A stretch of 64,000 nt of DNA from Zygnema cylindricum (Eukaryota > Streptophyta > Zygnematophyceae > Zygnematales > Zygnemataceae), in the NCBI GenBank assembly GCA_037447655.1, contig JBBHKE010003448.1, positions 146,156 through 210,155 of the forward strand, read 5' to 3'. The position numbers and the translations under genes were made by a program. This document shows, piece after piece, positions 1 to 10,792 of the stretch (its first letter is position 1; each line of letters starts with the position of its first letter). The notes under the pieces were generated by a model that was not told where the DNA came from, did not search any database, and worked only from the letters and a program-made list of their open reading frames with translations.

Positions 1-119
1 TCTCCTCTCCTTCCCTCTCCCACTCCTCTCACTCCTCTCACTCCCTCTCCCTCCCTCCCTCCCTCTCTCCCTCTCTCCCTTCCTCTCTCTCTCTCTCTTT
101 TCTCCTTCTCCCTCTGTAG
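1..119 (+). repeat. CT-rich tract forming a polypyrimidine 3' splice region
   Basis: Almost pure C/T simple repeat (CTCC, CCCT and CT units) ending in CTGTAG. It acts as the 3' end of an MSH1 intron if the exon call at 120 is right. Confidence 0.7.
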
Positions 120-3100
120 GAATAGATACAGACTGGAAACAATCCTTGAATCCTTTTATCATAAGGGAAAAATAGTTGTGGTAAGGAATTGGAGGTTGAG
201 GACCAGAGTGGAGGGATGAAAGGCTGCAGATTATATTTTGAATTGAATTATTTCCTTGTTGTACAAGAAAAGGCAGATACACACATCCCTGAATATTTCT
301 AAAATATGATTTGTGCAAAAAATTGTAAGGTCGTCATCCTTTTTTTTTGTAAGTATTTTTATTTCAAATTATGACTGTTTTCTTATCTGTTCCACAGGTG
401 AAAAACTGGTTCGTGCCAATTGTTCGCTGGCAGTCAATGTCAAAAGATAAGAAAAAGAAGGCGGAAATTGTTTTCAACAAGGAACAAGGAACCATTTATC
501 TCAAGGGAAAGCATTTGAAACCAACGGTTTGAACTTTACTCCTTAAGCATTTTCAACTTAATTTCAACTTAATTCTCTGATTTCGTGCTTGTTCTTCCTT
601 TTGAGTCATCATTAACACTCCAATCAACTATTTTCGAAGAGAGAGCAAAAAGCTTTGAGAGGAATGGTAAGGAAAAATGTGTATTCACAGTTTTGTATGC
701 ACCACTTTTCGGCTTACTCGAAAGCACAGAAAAGATGTAGGATGAAAACAATTAGGATATGGAAGTTACTGGAAGCCCAACTAATAAGTTTCTATTGTTT
801 AATTCACAGTTGTTAGAAAGATATAATTGCATTTAGAAGGGTAATCAGTGGGTTTTTTTGCCATCAAGCTACTGAAATGCGTTTATGAATTCATGGTTCC
901 TAATATCGAATTTTAATGTCATAATTTGGAAACGCTGATGCAAGTGATTTTATCAGTTTTTAGTCATACAGTTGTAGAACAATGATGCAATAATGTTTTT
1001 GATGAATAAACAAATACTTTCTTTGTATTTCTTCTTTGGATTTCAGCAAGAGCAATTGGCATTAGGTGATTTCCCTGGATTAAAACAAGCAAAGAAATTG
1101 GAACATGTGATTGCAAAAAATAATTCGAGGGCCGCTCCAAAAGCTGCCCCTGATTTGTGGACATGCAGAGAGGTGGATGATGCCTTAGAAAGGTGGGAAG
1201 AACAGGGCCCTCCTATTTATTTTTTCGTGGAAAAAGTTTATTCAATTTACATCGGTAAAAAAACAGCGTTTTCAATTTTTTGGTGTTAGGGGAAAAGCTC
1301 TTTAAATGTGCTTAATTGGGGGGGAGAAAAACTCTCACGTTTCACATCAGAGGGAAGGAGTTGTTGTAGTTTTCTATGTTGAAGTGGTAGAGGAGTTGAT
1401 CTCGCGGATGTTTCAGCTTTTTGGAGGTAAGCTTAGAAAAAAAATGGTCAGTTATGTTAAAACCCTTCATACAGATGGGTCTGAATCATTTTTCAGTTGG
1501 TGATGCGTTCCTTGTCTAACTACTTTTTTTTCCAAATCCAGAAAGGGCATCATTAAGCCTTTCCCGCTTTATCTCTTCATGGTCTAAGTTTTTCTGTCTT
1601 TGCATAGCAGTCGACCTTTTGTTATTTTCTCCACCCCAGATCAAGTTGGTCATGTCAAGACCCTCAAAAATATTATTTGGTGAATGGAAGTGACCTTGAA
1701 AGTCAATGGTCCTTGCATATTTTCCGTATTAGAAAAGAACCAAAAAATTACTATCTAATACACGATTTTGCAATTTGTCCTCGTTATTTTTGGATAAAGT
1801 TTAGTTACTTGTAGGTTTTTGTTTTAAGTTCAAAACAGGATTTGACACCACACATGAAAAAGTGTGGACTGACATTGAAAATCTACGAACAAACTTGCCG
1901 ACAAAAAGCAAGACTCATAATCAGTAAACGGGGTCCCAGCGAATAGCAACACTTCTGGTTTCTGAATGCTTTTCTATGTACATGTTCCTTTCATGTTTTA
2001 TATATATTTCCCTTTTTAACGTCTAATTTTCTGGTTTTTTTTTTTTTGTGACAGGTATCATGATGCTTGTCGAGCAGCAAGTGATGCAGTTGTAAACAAA
2101 CTCAAGGAAGTTGCGGAGGAACTCGAGAAAAAACTGGATGCAATCATTACAGCAACGACATTTTCTCTGATTGCACAAACATTGATTTTACATACTGAGT
2201 ATGTTTCATTCTTTCTGACGGCTTTTTTTTTTAAAGTGCCTTCATCAGTCAGATTCTCAAATTGAAAACTTTTTGGTGATGCATGCATACCAGCATAAAA
2301 CGACTCCCAAAAAACATTGAGTTTGTCAACAATGGAAGATGATGTCCTTAAGGTTTTTATAATTTGAAGTTATTTTTAATAAAGCCAATGTTGCGGCCAC
2401 AGTGAGGAAAAGTTTGCAACAAATATTAAGCAAAAAGAACAAAAAAACATGAAGTGAAAAAAATGGATTGTTGAATTGGTACACTACACCGCCAATCGCT
2501 ATTAGCGTTGTGTACGCTAATTCCGTCCCGCTTTTTTTTTTTTTAATTCTCAAATAGAATTATCCATACTATTTAAAAAAAACCCTAATTCCTAATTAGA
2601 GTAAACGATTTTTTCAAAAATTTCCAAATTCCCAATTAGCGTAAACCACGCTTATTATTCGTATACGCTAAAAAAACTTCTACGCTAATAGCGATTGGCG
2701 GTGTAGAGGTGTTAACAAAGAAGCCATTTTTTTTTTTTTTTTTTAATTGTCCCAGGAAAGTTAAATTGAAAGGTTGGGTTCACGCGACACTATTAAATGA
2801 AGAAAATTCCACCTCGACCCTTTCCAGAAATAACTCAATGGATTCAATCACCTCTTCTCGTCAAATGACTGTAAATGGGTTTTTCCCTTATTGGCTTGGC
2901 GATACGGGAGATGTTGTTCGGAATTCTGTTGCGTTAAATTCTATGTGTTTGCTGACAGGCCCCAATGGAGGAGGAAAGTCGAGCATTTTAAGATCTATAT
3001 ATGCTGTAGCTCTTTTGGCAAATTGTGGTTTGATGGTTCCAGCAAAGGAAGCAAAAATTCCTCGATTTGATGCTTTGTTCCTTCGAATGATGGCAACTGA

Positions 3101-5599
3101 TAGTCCTATCGACGCAAAGAGCTCGTTTCAAGTAAGTTTTGTTGCATGTTACACATTTTCGGGAAGCAGGTTACGAAAAATTATGTGTACCTGTGTTGTG
3201 TGTGTGTTTGTGTGAATTGGCTTTTTGAAAGGATTAAATCCGAAGATTTCATTTGAGACACAAAACACAAGTCTTGTCACCGGTATAGGACAAATTCCAA
3301 AATAAATAACATCCGGACTCGTCCGAATATTCACCAAGAACATTGGAAATTCTTCAGAATTTTTAGGTTTCAGGTTAGGACAAACTGAGCCCGTTAAATA
3401 ATGTATGGAACTTGTGGCGCATTTACGGTTTGATGAGACTTTATCCAATGGTATCAGCCGCTATATCTACTTCCATGGGACAGACGTTATTTCAATCCCC
3501 CGTTTTGTTGCCCTTACAGGTTTGTAGTTTATAGATTTGCAGCCCCTTTCACATGTTCCTTTCTCAGCGTTTTCTCTTTTTTCTAGTTGTCTTAGGGTTC
3601 CTTCTCTTTTAAGGCTCAATCTCTCATTGTTTTTTATTGTCAGCCCCAGCCCCTTTTCCTGCTCCTCTCACCACACTCCTTTTTCGTTCTTTGTTTCCCA
3701 TTCTCTCCGCATCCCTTGTTTTTCAAAATTATGTTCTCTTCCCTTTAACAATATGTTGGATAAATTGTGGGAGTGGTTCCACTATAGCATCACAAGGAAA
3801 CCCCACAGTATATTGCAAATATAACAACGCTGTAAATGCGGGTTTGATTTCTATTGTTTTCTCTCTGAATTTACTTCTCCTGAATTACAACCTAAAAATA
3901 TATGATCTTCCTACCGAACATGGGAAACGAATGGCCGAATATTCTCGGAATGCCGTGCCTATTTATATAGATATATAGGTTACATCAAGATACACTGTTT
4001 GAATTTTATATCAAATGAAAAAACTGCAATTTCATGTGATATACTGAAGCCCTCTTTCAAGGAAAATTTTCTAATGTGAAAATCTCAACATCGTCATTTT
4101 GTTATCGCCTCAGGTCACGTTTTAGGACTGAATTTTTTCTTTGTCTTTTTCTTTTTTTGCAGATGGAAATGGCTGAACTGAGCACAATTTTGGCTGAAGC
4201 GAGTCAAAAAAGTCTCGTCCTTATGGATGAACTTTGTAAGGGAACTGAAGTTCAAAAAGGGACAGGACTTGTGGCAGCTTCTTTAGAAGAATTAGCTTTT
4301 CGAAATTGTATTGGAGTAATTTCTACGCATTTACACGGTTTATTGGATGTGAAATTGAAAGCGGATAACATTGTTCGGAAAGCAATGAGGACAAAAACAG
4401 AGGACGGCCTAACGAGGGTGACATGGGAACTTGTGGATGGAGAGTGCAGGTCAGTTTTTTGGTTTATCTTGTTTAGTTGGATTAATATGTGGAAGGAATC
4501 ATTTTCTTGTCCGAAAAATGTATGACACGGTTTTTGTTGTGGATTATGACAGGCATTTTTTTAATTATTTTGCTGATTGTTAGGTAGATCTTGCATATAT
4601 GTTGTGACCCAGACCTAACGAAAAAGTAAACAATAAACGGCCGTAATTGCAGGGAATCCTTAGCTTTTGAAATGGCATTAAAGGAGGGAGTACCAAAAAG
4701 GTTGGTGGATCGAGGGGAGGAAGTTTGCAAAGAGTTGGAGCTAAGCAAAGGTTTTAGGAAGAAAAATAATGACAATAGAGAGGATTCCTTTAACGAGAAT
4801 GTAATTGATAATAAAACTCTGGAAGTTTCAGTAGGGACTCTCGATTCGTCTGATGATAACATGATTGGATTTTTGAAAAGAATGGAAGAGGACTGGGATG
4901 AGAAGGAGATTAGTGAAACTGAAGAAAGGACTTTATCGGCCTTTAATTCTCATGAGGAAGACATAATAGTTAACGAATTCCGTTCCTTGAAGCCAGTAAT
5001 AATGGAAACGTTTAAAGAGGTCATGAATTGTAGCCAAGATTTTGAAGTACCTCTTAGAGTGTTGGGCCCTATCGACGTCCCAACAAAGGAAGAATGTCGA
5101 GTTCCTCATGTGTACATTTTTCGTCTGGAAAATGGTTTATTTCAAGTTGGAAAGGTGAGTTAATTTTTTTTCAAACAAAGCACGTCTATATTAAAATGCT
5201 CAACCGGAAAACGGAAGTGTTATTTTTTTCATCTTTTCTCCGGAAAAGTCGATCTTTATAAAGTTTTTGATTAACATTTGCTAGAGTGTCTTAAAATTTT
5301 CAGCGTAATGCCCAGAATGTTTCTTTATTTCCTTCCAAAAGAAAAGAAAAAAGAAAAATTGAAAGTGATGCGGTTTTTTTGGTTTTATTCAGGCACCTGA
5401 TATTGGGAGAAGAATTAAAGTGTACCGTTACATGTTTCCGGATGCGGTTTTCGGATACATTCAAATTGCTGACAAGAAAAGAATAAATAAGTTTCAAATT
5501 GCTCTATTGAAGAAATTGAAAGCTGCCGGTTTTTCAGCAGTCGAGGCAAATCTCGGTACAAAAAGACAAACTACTTCCGCAGATCTTGCACCCTTTTAA
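120..5599 (+). CDS. MSH1: MSH1-type organellar MutS homologue with GIY-YIG-like C-terminus (3' part)
   Basis: MSH1 is a plant organelle-targeted MutS protein that suppresses ectopic recombination in mitochondrial and plastid DNA. Exons by splice phase: 120-180, 398-526, 1047-1192, 2055-2198, 2756-3131, 4163-4449, 4653-5154, 5393-5599 (TAA 5597-5599). The 5' end lies outside the window. Seen: Walker A GPNGGGKSS (about 2958-2985), Walker B-like LVLMDEL (about 4219-4240), STHLHG switch (about 4321-4338), then roughly 120 acidic residues, then a GIY-YIG-like tail starting HVYIFRL and containing FQVGK, split across the last two exons. MutS domain V plus a GIY-YIG tail is diagnostic of plant MSH1. 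The first exon (120-180) fits in phase but has weak similarity, and the donor at 527 (GTTTGA) is poor. Odd: the tail lacks residues expected for nuclease activity (see findings). Intron 2199-2755 carries a MITE. Confidence 0.9.
2485..2705. mobile_element. TACACC-family MITE, 221-bp class, in an MSH1 intron
   Basis: Ends TACACCGCCAATCGCTATTAGCGT and the inverse ACGCTAATAGCGATTGGCGGTGTA, with TA at both borders. It is the same length as the copy at 15392-15612 and largely the same sequence (shared internal CCCTAATTCCTAATTAGAGTAA). It lies wholly inside intron 2199-2755, so it should be spliced out. It has no coding capacity. Confidence 0.88.
3132..4162. other. Long MSH1 intron (1031 bp), no gene seen
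   Basis: Bounded by GTAAGT at 3132 and TTTTTTTGCAG ending at 4162. The content is pyrimidine-rich on the + strand (about 3540-3740). Open frames here have no recognisable family and cross no splice signal in phase. Confidence 0.6.
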
Positions 5600-6320
5600 A
5601 AGGATTGTTTAGCAAATATGTGAACGGTGCCACTGAAAGGTGGACTTATTAGAAAAGAATAGCTATTGTCTCTCTTATTTCTTTGTGTTATTGCTGTTTT
5701 TTGTGTGTTTTTTGTTTGTGTTTTTTGACGCGTGTTTGAAAAGGAGCTCACATTGAAATTCGAGTACAAGAAACGCAGAAGAATTTTGTTGATTTTCTTT
5801 TTTTTTTTAGTTTTTGAGGTTCTCCTTTCAGGGGACTTGTTTTCCTTTTGAAGACGTGTTGTGTGACACAGTACACCACTCCGTCGTTATTAGAGTTAAT
5901 AACATTAATTCGGTCGCGACTTTTTTCTGGCCAAAAATCACAAAATAGCGGCCAAAAATCACAAAATAGCAGGAACAACATTATTTAAGGACATGGAGTA
6001 CAATTTGCCACATCTCCTTGCGCTAAATTAGTACTATTACATTCTAATTTCGGAGGAACACTAATAAATCCTCAACATCGACAACGATGGCGATGTAGTT
6101 TATCAGTAAGTGCAGTTGAATCAGGTATTCTTGCACGATGGACATCCTGCAGTATGATTGAAACAAGGCAAATGAAATTTTTTTTGGTGTAAATGCTAAC
6201 CGCATTGTTAGAACATGGCCCAAATGTTATAACAACTTAAAAATAAATATACCGACTTTATAACAATTGTCTTCAATAACATATGTAAAGAACTACTTTG
6301 CCCTACTTTTGGAAGTGAGC
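5600..6320. other. MSH1 3' flank with a decayed TACACC-type element
   Basis: AT-rich 3' UTR and intergenic DNA. At 5872 a decayed left end (TACACCACTCCGTCGTTATTAGAG) is followed by two adjacent copies of a 19-bp GGCCAAAAATCACAAAATA sequence (about 5930-5970). No clear right end was found and no gene is seen. Confidence 0.5.
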
Positions 6321-8915
6321 TCTATTAACGGCCAAAGGAGTCACGGCTGTAATGGAGAGTTTTACTTTGGATCGGAAGGTTTTCATTAAGGCTCTTAGCT
6401 CTTCTCCTCACCTTTCAGCGGGGGGCCCCTCGGGCACAGTATATGAGTTGTTTCGCGATGTTTTGCCTTTTGAATCGGGTGCCCGGGGGTTCGAAGTGTT
6501 TTTTCGAGTATGTTCCCTTATTGCTAGTGGGGATGTTCCCCTTCGGATTTGTGATCTTCTCACGGTGTCCCGCCTTGTGGCAGTCGCCAAACCTAATGGT
6601 GGGATCCGCCCTATCGCCGTGGGAGAGGTTTTATATAGATTGGTGGCTCGTGCGATATGTCTCTAGCTCCAACAAGCTTTCCATGATTATTTCTCTCCTC
6701 ATCAGTTTGGAGTGGCCACGAGAGGGGGTTGTGAGGCCGTGGTCCACGGGATTCAGTCTTTGTTGGATGTACATCCGGATTGGTTGATCCTTCAAGTCGA
6801 CGTTTCCAATGCATTTAATACGGTGGATCGGAACGTGATTTTTTAAGAGCTTATGGCGGCTCCATCTCCGATTGTCCAATTATTCCCCTTTGTGAGGGCT
6901 TTCTATACTTTGACAAGCAGCCTTTCCTTCTCGGCCGATGGTGATCTTATTCCTCTCTCCTCTGCTACTGTCTCTCGCCAAGGTGACCCTCTCGGCGGAC
7001 CTTTGTTCGCCCTTGCCCATTACCGAGCCCTTCGTGCCTCCGCAGCCGCCTTCCCTTTTTGCCTTTTCCCTTCGGTCGCAGATGATACGCACATTATTGG
7101 GCCGAGAGAACAAGTCTTGTTGGCATATGATATTTTCAGGGAAGGTTTAGCCGAACTCAACTTTTCAGTTTTGCCGTCGAAGTGTGTTATTTGGTCTCCT
7201 CAGGATATTCCACTTTCGTTTACTCCCCCTCTTGGTTTTCAAACCCCTTCTCCCTCCGATGGCATTCGTGTGCTTGGTTGCCCCCTTGGTTCGGATACTT
7301 TCGTGACCCAATTCCTTCATGATGCTTTACAGACAGATCTAGCCCAAGTGGACGACCTTCCTCACCTTCCCGATCCCCAAGTTGCTTTTGCTATGTTAAC
7401 TAGGTGTTTTCCCCACCGCCCTTCTTACCTCACTCGTACTTCCCCTCCCACCTCGACATTTGTCTCCTCTCTCTCGGCTTTTGACGATCGCCTCATGGAC
7501 GTCCTCCACACTCTGTTAGGTCGCGGGGCATTCGATCGCGAGTCTGGGCCATCGGCCCGCATTCAGGCATCCCTCCCTGTCTCTACTGGGGGGTTGGGTC
7601 TATTATCGACCGCTCGTGTTGCTCCCGCTGCCTATTTGGGAAGTTGGTGTCTTATTGCCTCTACTCTTGTTTCCCGTTTCTTGGCTGGGGACACCCCCGT
7701 TCTAGCTACTGTTATCCCCCGGGTTTCAGACGGTGTGTTCGCCTTCCAGCGATCTCTATTGGACGCGTCACGTTCTCTTCCTCCCCATTCCTTTGTGGAT
7801 GTGCCGATTTTCTCGACCCTTGTTACAAAATCTGTTGAGCGTGTCCAGGAATCGATTTCCGATCGGGTTGTCGCCACCATTAAATCCGAGCTTCTCAAGG
7901 CGCTTCCCTCCGATTCTTCTCGTGCCCGTCTTCTCTCTTGTGGTGGACCTGGTTCTGGGTCTTGGCTTTTTGCCACACCTATTTTGTCCACTCTCCGATT
8001 CTCACCAGCTCAGTTCACCACCGCCCTTCGGTTTCGCCTTGGCCTCCCCCATCCTCCTTTACTTGGCTCTCTTGTTTGTGCATGTGGTCGTGTCTTGGGG
8101 CCCGATGGTGTCCATTTGCTTCGTTGCTCCCATGGGGGAGATTTGATCCAGGCGCACGACACTATTCGAGACACCGTTGCCACTATCGCTTCAGAAGGGG
8201 GCTTTTCTGTGCGTCGAGAGGTTTCTCATATTATTCCCTCGCGTCGGATCGATGTTGTTTTGCTTGATGGTGCCCGTCGCATTTTCGGTGATATTGTTCT
8301 GGCGAACCCTACTTCAGCTACAGTTGTTGGTCAGGCGGCTCGACATCTTGGGGTGGCAGCTCGTGATGCTGCTAAGGCGAAGGAGCGTGATTATGCCCAC
8401 CGGGACCCTATGGATGACTTCATTCCGATGGCGGTCGAGATCTTTGGTTTTTTGGGTGTTGCACTGGACGAGTTTCTCCGTACTTGTGCTCGACGTGCTT
8501 TCGAGCGTCGAGGACCTGGGAGCCCTCCTCCTTCGGTCCTTACTTCTTTTTACCGTCAACGCTTATCTGTGGCTCTACAGCGAGTGCAAGCTTCTATTCT
8601 CCTCCGATCGACTGTTGCGGTTATGGATTGTCCCGTGTTCCGGAACTCCCTCAACGTGCTCCCCCGGATTGGGGGGACTTACGGGGTTGTTTTTCGTAGA
8701 TATTTAATTGAGTTAGGGTTGGGGTTGGGGTTTGTAGTTTTGTTTTTGTGAGTTGCCGTGCTTTTCATTTTGAATTAGGGTGCTTTTATTTTCCTTGTTG
8801 TTGCTTTCTTATTTTTGTGTTCTCGTCGCTCTTTTTGTTTTTTATTGTTGTTTTCAGTGTTGGTCATGCCACCCCTTTTGTACCCCCAAATTCAGATGGT
8901 TTACCATCGTGCTTT
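6320..8915 (+). mobile_element. Non-LTR retrotransposon (RLE type), 5' truncated
   Basis: A continuous reading frame from about 6328 to 8751 encodes a reverse transcriptase followed by a zinc knuckle and a restriction-like endonuclease. It is markedly GC-richer than its surroundings. The 3' UTR ends near 8915 with a small hairpin, GATGGTTTACCATC (about 8897). The 5' end is truncated, as is common for LINEs. A decayed relative lies at 26690-27960 on the minus strand. Confidence 0.88.
6352..8751 (+). pseudogene. Reverse transcriptase with restriction-like endonuclease domain
   Basis: One frame is open from upstream of ATG 6352 to TGA 8749-8751 except for TAG 6664-6666 and TAA 6844-6846; no frameshift is needed. 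In order: RT fingers with AKPNGGIRPIAVGE (about 6585-6630); motif A VDVSNAFNTVDR (about 6796-6831); motif B SRQGDPLGGPLFAL (about 6973-7014); motif C VADDTH (about 7078-7095), where YADD is more usual. In the 632-residue downstream part there is a knuckle C409-x-C411-x9-H421-x3-C425, then R465-I-D467-x12-D480, matching the RLE pattern (K/R)PD-x12-14-(D/E) with Ile for Pro. This belongs to the early-branching, endonuclease-downstream non-LTR group (R2/NeSL/Utopia-like); the exact clade is not determined. Confidence 0.87.
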
Positions 8916-10670
8916 TTTAATTTATCCTGCAAGGTTTTTGTTCAAAGTTAACCCATTCCAAATTCATAATCTGGCGGGTTATATATTCAGTTTTTACAGC
9001 AACAAGACTAAAGAATGGTACTTCCACAATCAGCTGAAGGTACCGATGGAACTCTGGGCTCCATTCTGAACCGTTGATGTCCGTTGTTCAAGATCTGAAG
9101 ATTCAGAAGGGATGTAAGATCTGAAGCAGCAGAACACTAAACTGACTAGTACAATGTCTCATTTAGCACTATACTAGCAAAGTCTACATGAAGAAAGTCC
9201 CTTTTGTACCTTTGGACTCAAGATGGTTTACCATCGCACTTTTTAATTCAATTTGCGGTGTTTACTTTATTAAGAAAATGCAATGTTAAACCATCTGAGT
9301 ACATGGGAAGAAAATGAAATAGTGGACGGCAACCGGACCTAGCCACAAAACATTTAAATTGAAAAGTGACACCTGTAATCCAGCATCTACGTGTGATGAT
9401 TGAAGTTTCTACGTCATGGTATTAAAAAATAATAAGGTTTTTAATGGTTTTTGAGTCCGCAATATCTGAGATACCAATAATGCCGAGGAGACTTTATCAG
9501 AGATTATACAATACTAAACATGCAGGAATATGGGATCCTTAACTCTGTCTGGTGAAGCTTCTGCAACGAGAGGATCACTGTTGAATAAAACCAAAAGCTT
9601 ATGAACTAGCTCATTTGGTCATCACTTCAAAAAACAATGCGAAGACACAAATGCACCAGTATATATATAGGGCAAAAAAACCACCGACCTTCCCAATTCA
9701 GCTGCAAAATTATGGACCATAATTTCACTAATGTGACGAGGCAAGCAGAGGCACCAAGTCTAAGGAAAAAAAAACAAGAATGTAAACAAAAAAAGTGAAA
9801 ATGCAATTTGTAGTATGATCTCTTACATAGTAAGAGTTTTTATTAAGTTCAACTGGATAAACCAAACCATCAAAATCAAACCTGCAATAACCTTATTTTG
9901 TAGGACAAAATAAAAGCCAGCATGCTACGCTCCTCTGTCGTTTCATATTTAATTCATAAACAAACGGAGATCGGCAAGACTTAGAAATTCAAACAAAGAA
10001 TAATACATACAAAAATACAAATGCTCCAAGAAACAAAAGTCGAATGCCATAAAAAGGCAGGGAAGACACCGTTTAAACATTGAATAAACAAAAAAAAAAA
10101 TAACATCTGTTAGCAGTTAATAACTGGTAACTTTTCAATACCTTTTTGTTTCTTAGCCAGACATATCTGCTGTGAAATAATAAATTAATGCAATCTACAG
10201 CAACCGATAAAAAGAAAAAGCTGCTTCAAAAAGGAATAATTCAAAAGAAAATGACACTTCCTGTACAGTACATCGATTGTATTTCGAAATTGTCCTACAC
10301 CTTTCACACAATTTTGCAAAGGTTCCATGCAGAGAAATTAAACCTTTAACTCTTGGAACTTCCATAAATTACAGTTGAAACAAAAATGCAAATCCGAAAC
10401 AGCTTGAATCTTATTGGTCGAAGCAGAGCAGTTATCCAGACCGGACATATCACCACAAAAAATCCGAAAAAGTCGTAAAAGTAGTTGAGAAGAAGTAGTG
10501 AAAAAGTCGTAGGCTCCATTGGATTAAACTAATACCTTCACTCCCAATTGCGTTGCGGTGCCCATGTACTTTTAGTTTGTGAATTTCATATAGGTTTGTG
10601 AAGCCCTCATTTATTCTGGTCATCTTGAACGGACCACCACAAGTCAAATCGACACCATGGTGGTATAAAA
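8916..10670. other. Intergenic, with extra retroelement 3' ends; no gene seen
   Basis: About 9195-9250 (+) repeats the retroelement 3' terminus (TTTTGTACC ... GATGGTTTACCATCGC). About 9262-9345 holds the same terminus in the opposite orientation, and its downstream part resembles 26700-26760. The remainder is AT-rich with no supported exon. Confidence 0.55.
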
Positions 10671-10679
10671 CCCTTACAT

Positions 10680-10792
10680 GTCATACAAAAATCCTCCATC
10701 CTTACATCCTCCCTCCTTACTTCATCTCTCCTTACATCCTCCCTCCTTCGGTCCTCCCTCCTTAGATCCTCCCTCCTTACATTTGTCGTTCA
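10680..10792 (-). repeat. 15-bp minisatellite overlapping the bHLH stop codon
   Basis: On the minus strand, about six imperfect units of GGATGTAAGGAGGGA. The bHLH stop codon (TAA, 10779-10777) is the TAA of the first unit, so the array runs from the last codons into the 3' UTR. Confidence 0.75.

Noticed and set aside
3537-3978. ORFs of 95 and 113 aa in an MSH1 intron
   Set aside because: Pyrimidine-rich sequence between well-supported exons; no domain.
7632-8707. Several alternative-frame ORFs over the retroelement
   Set aside because: The main frame carries all RT and endonuclease motifs; the others arise from GC-rich codon bias.
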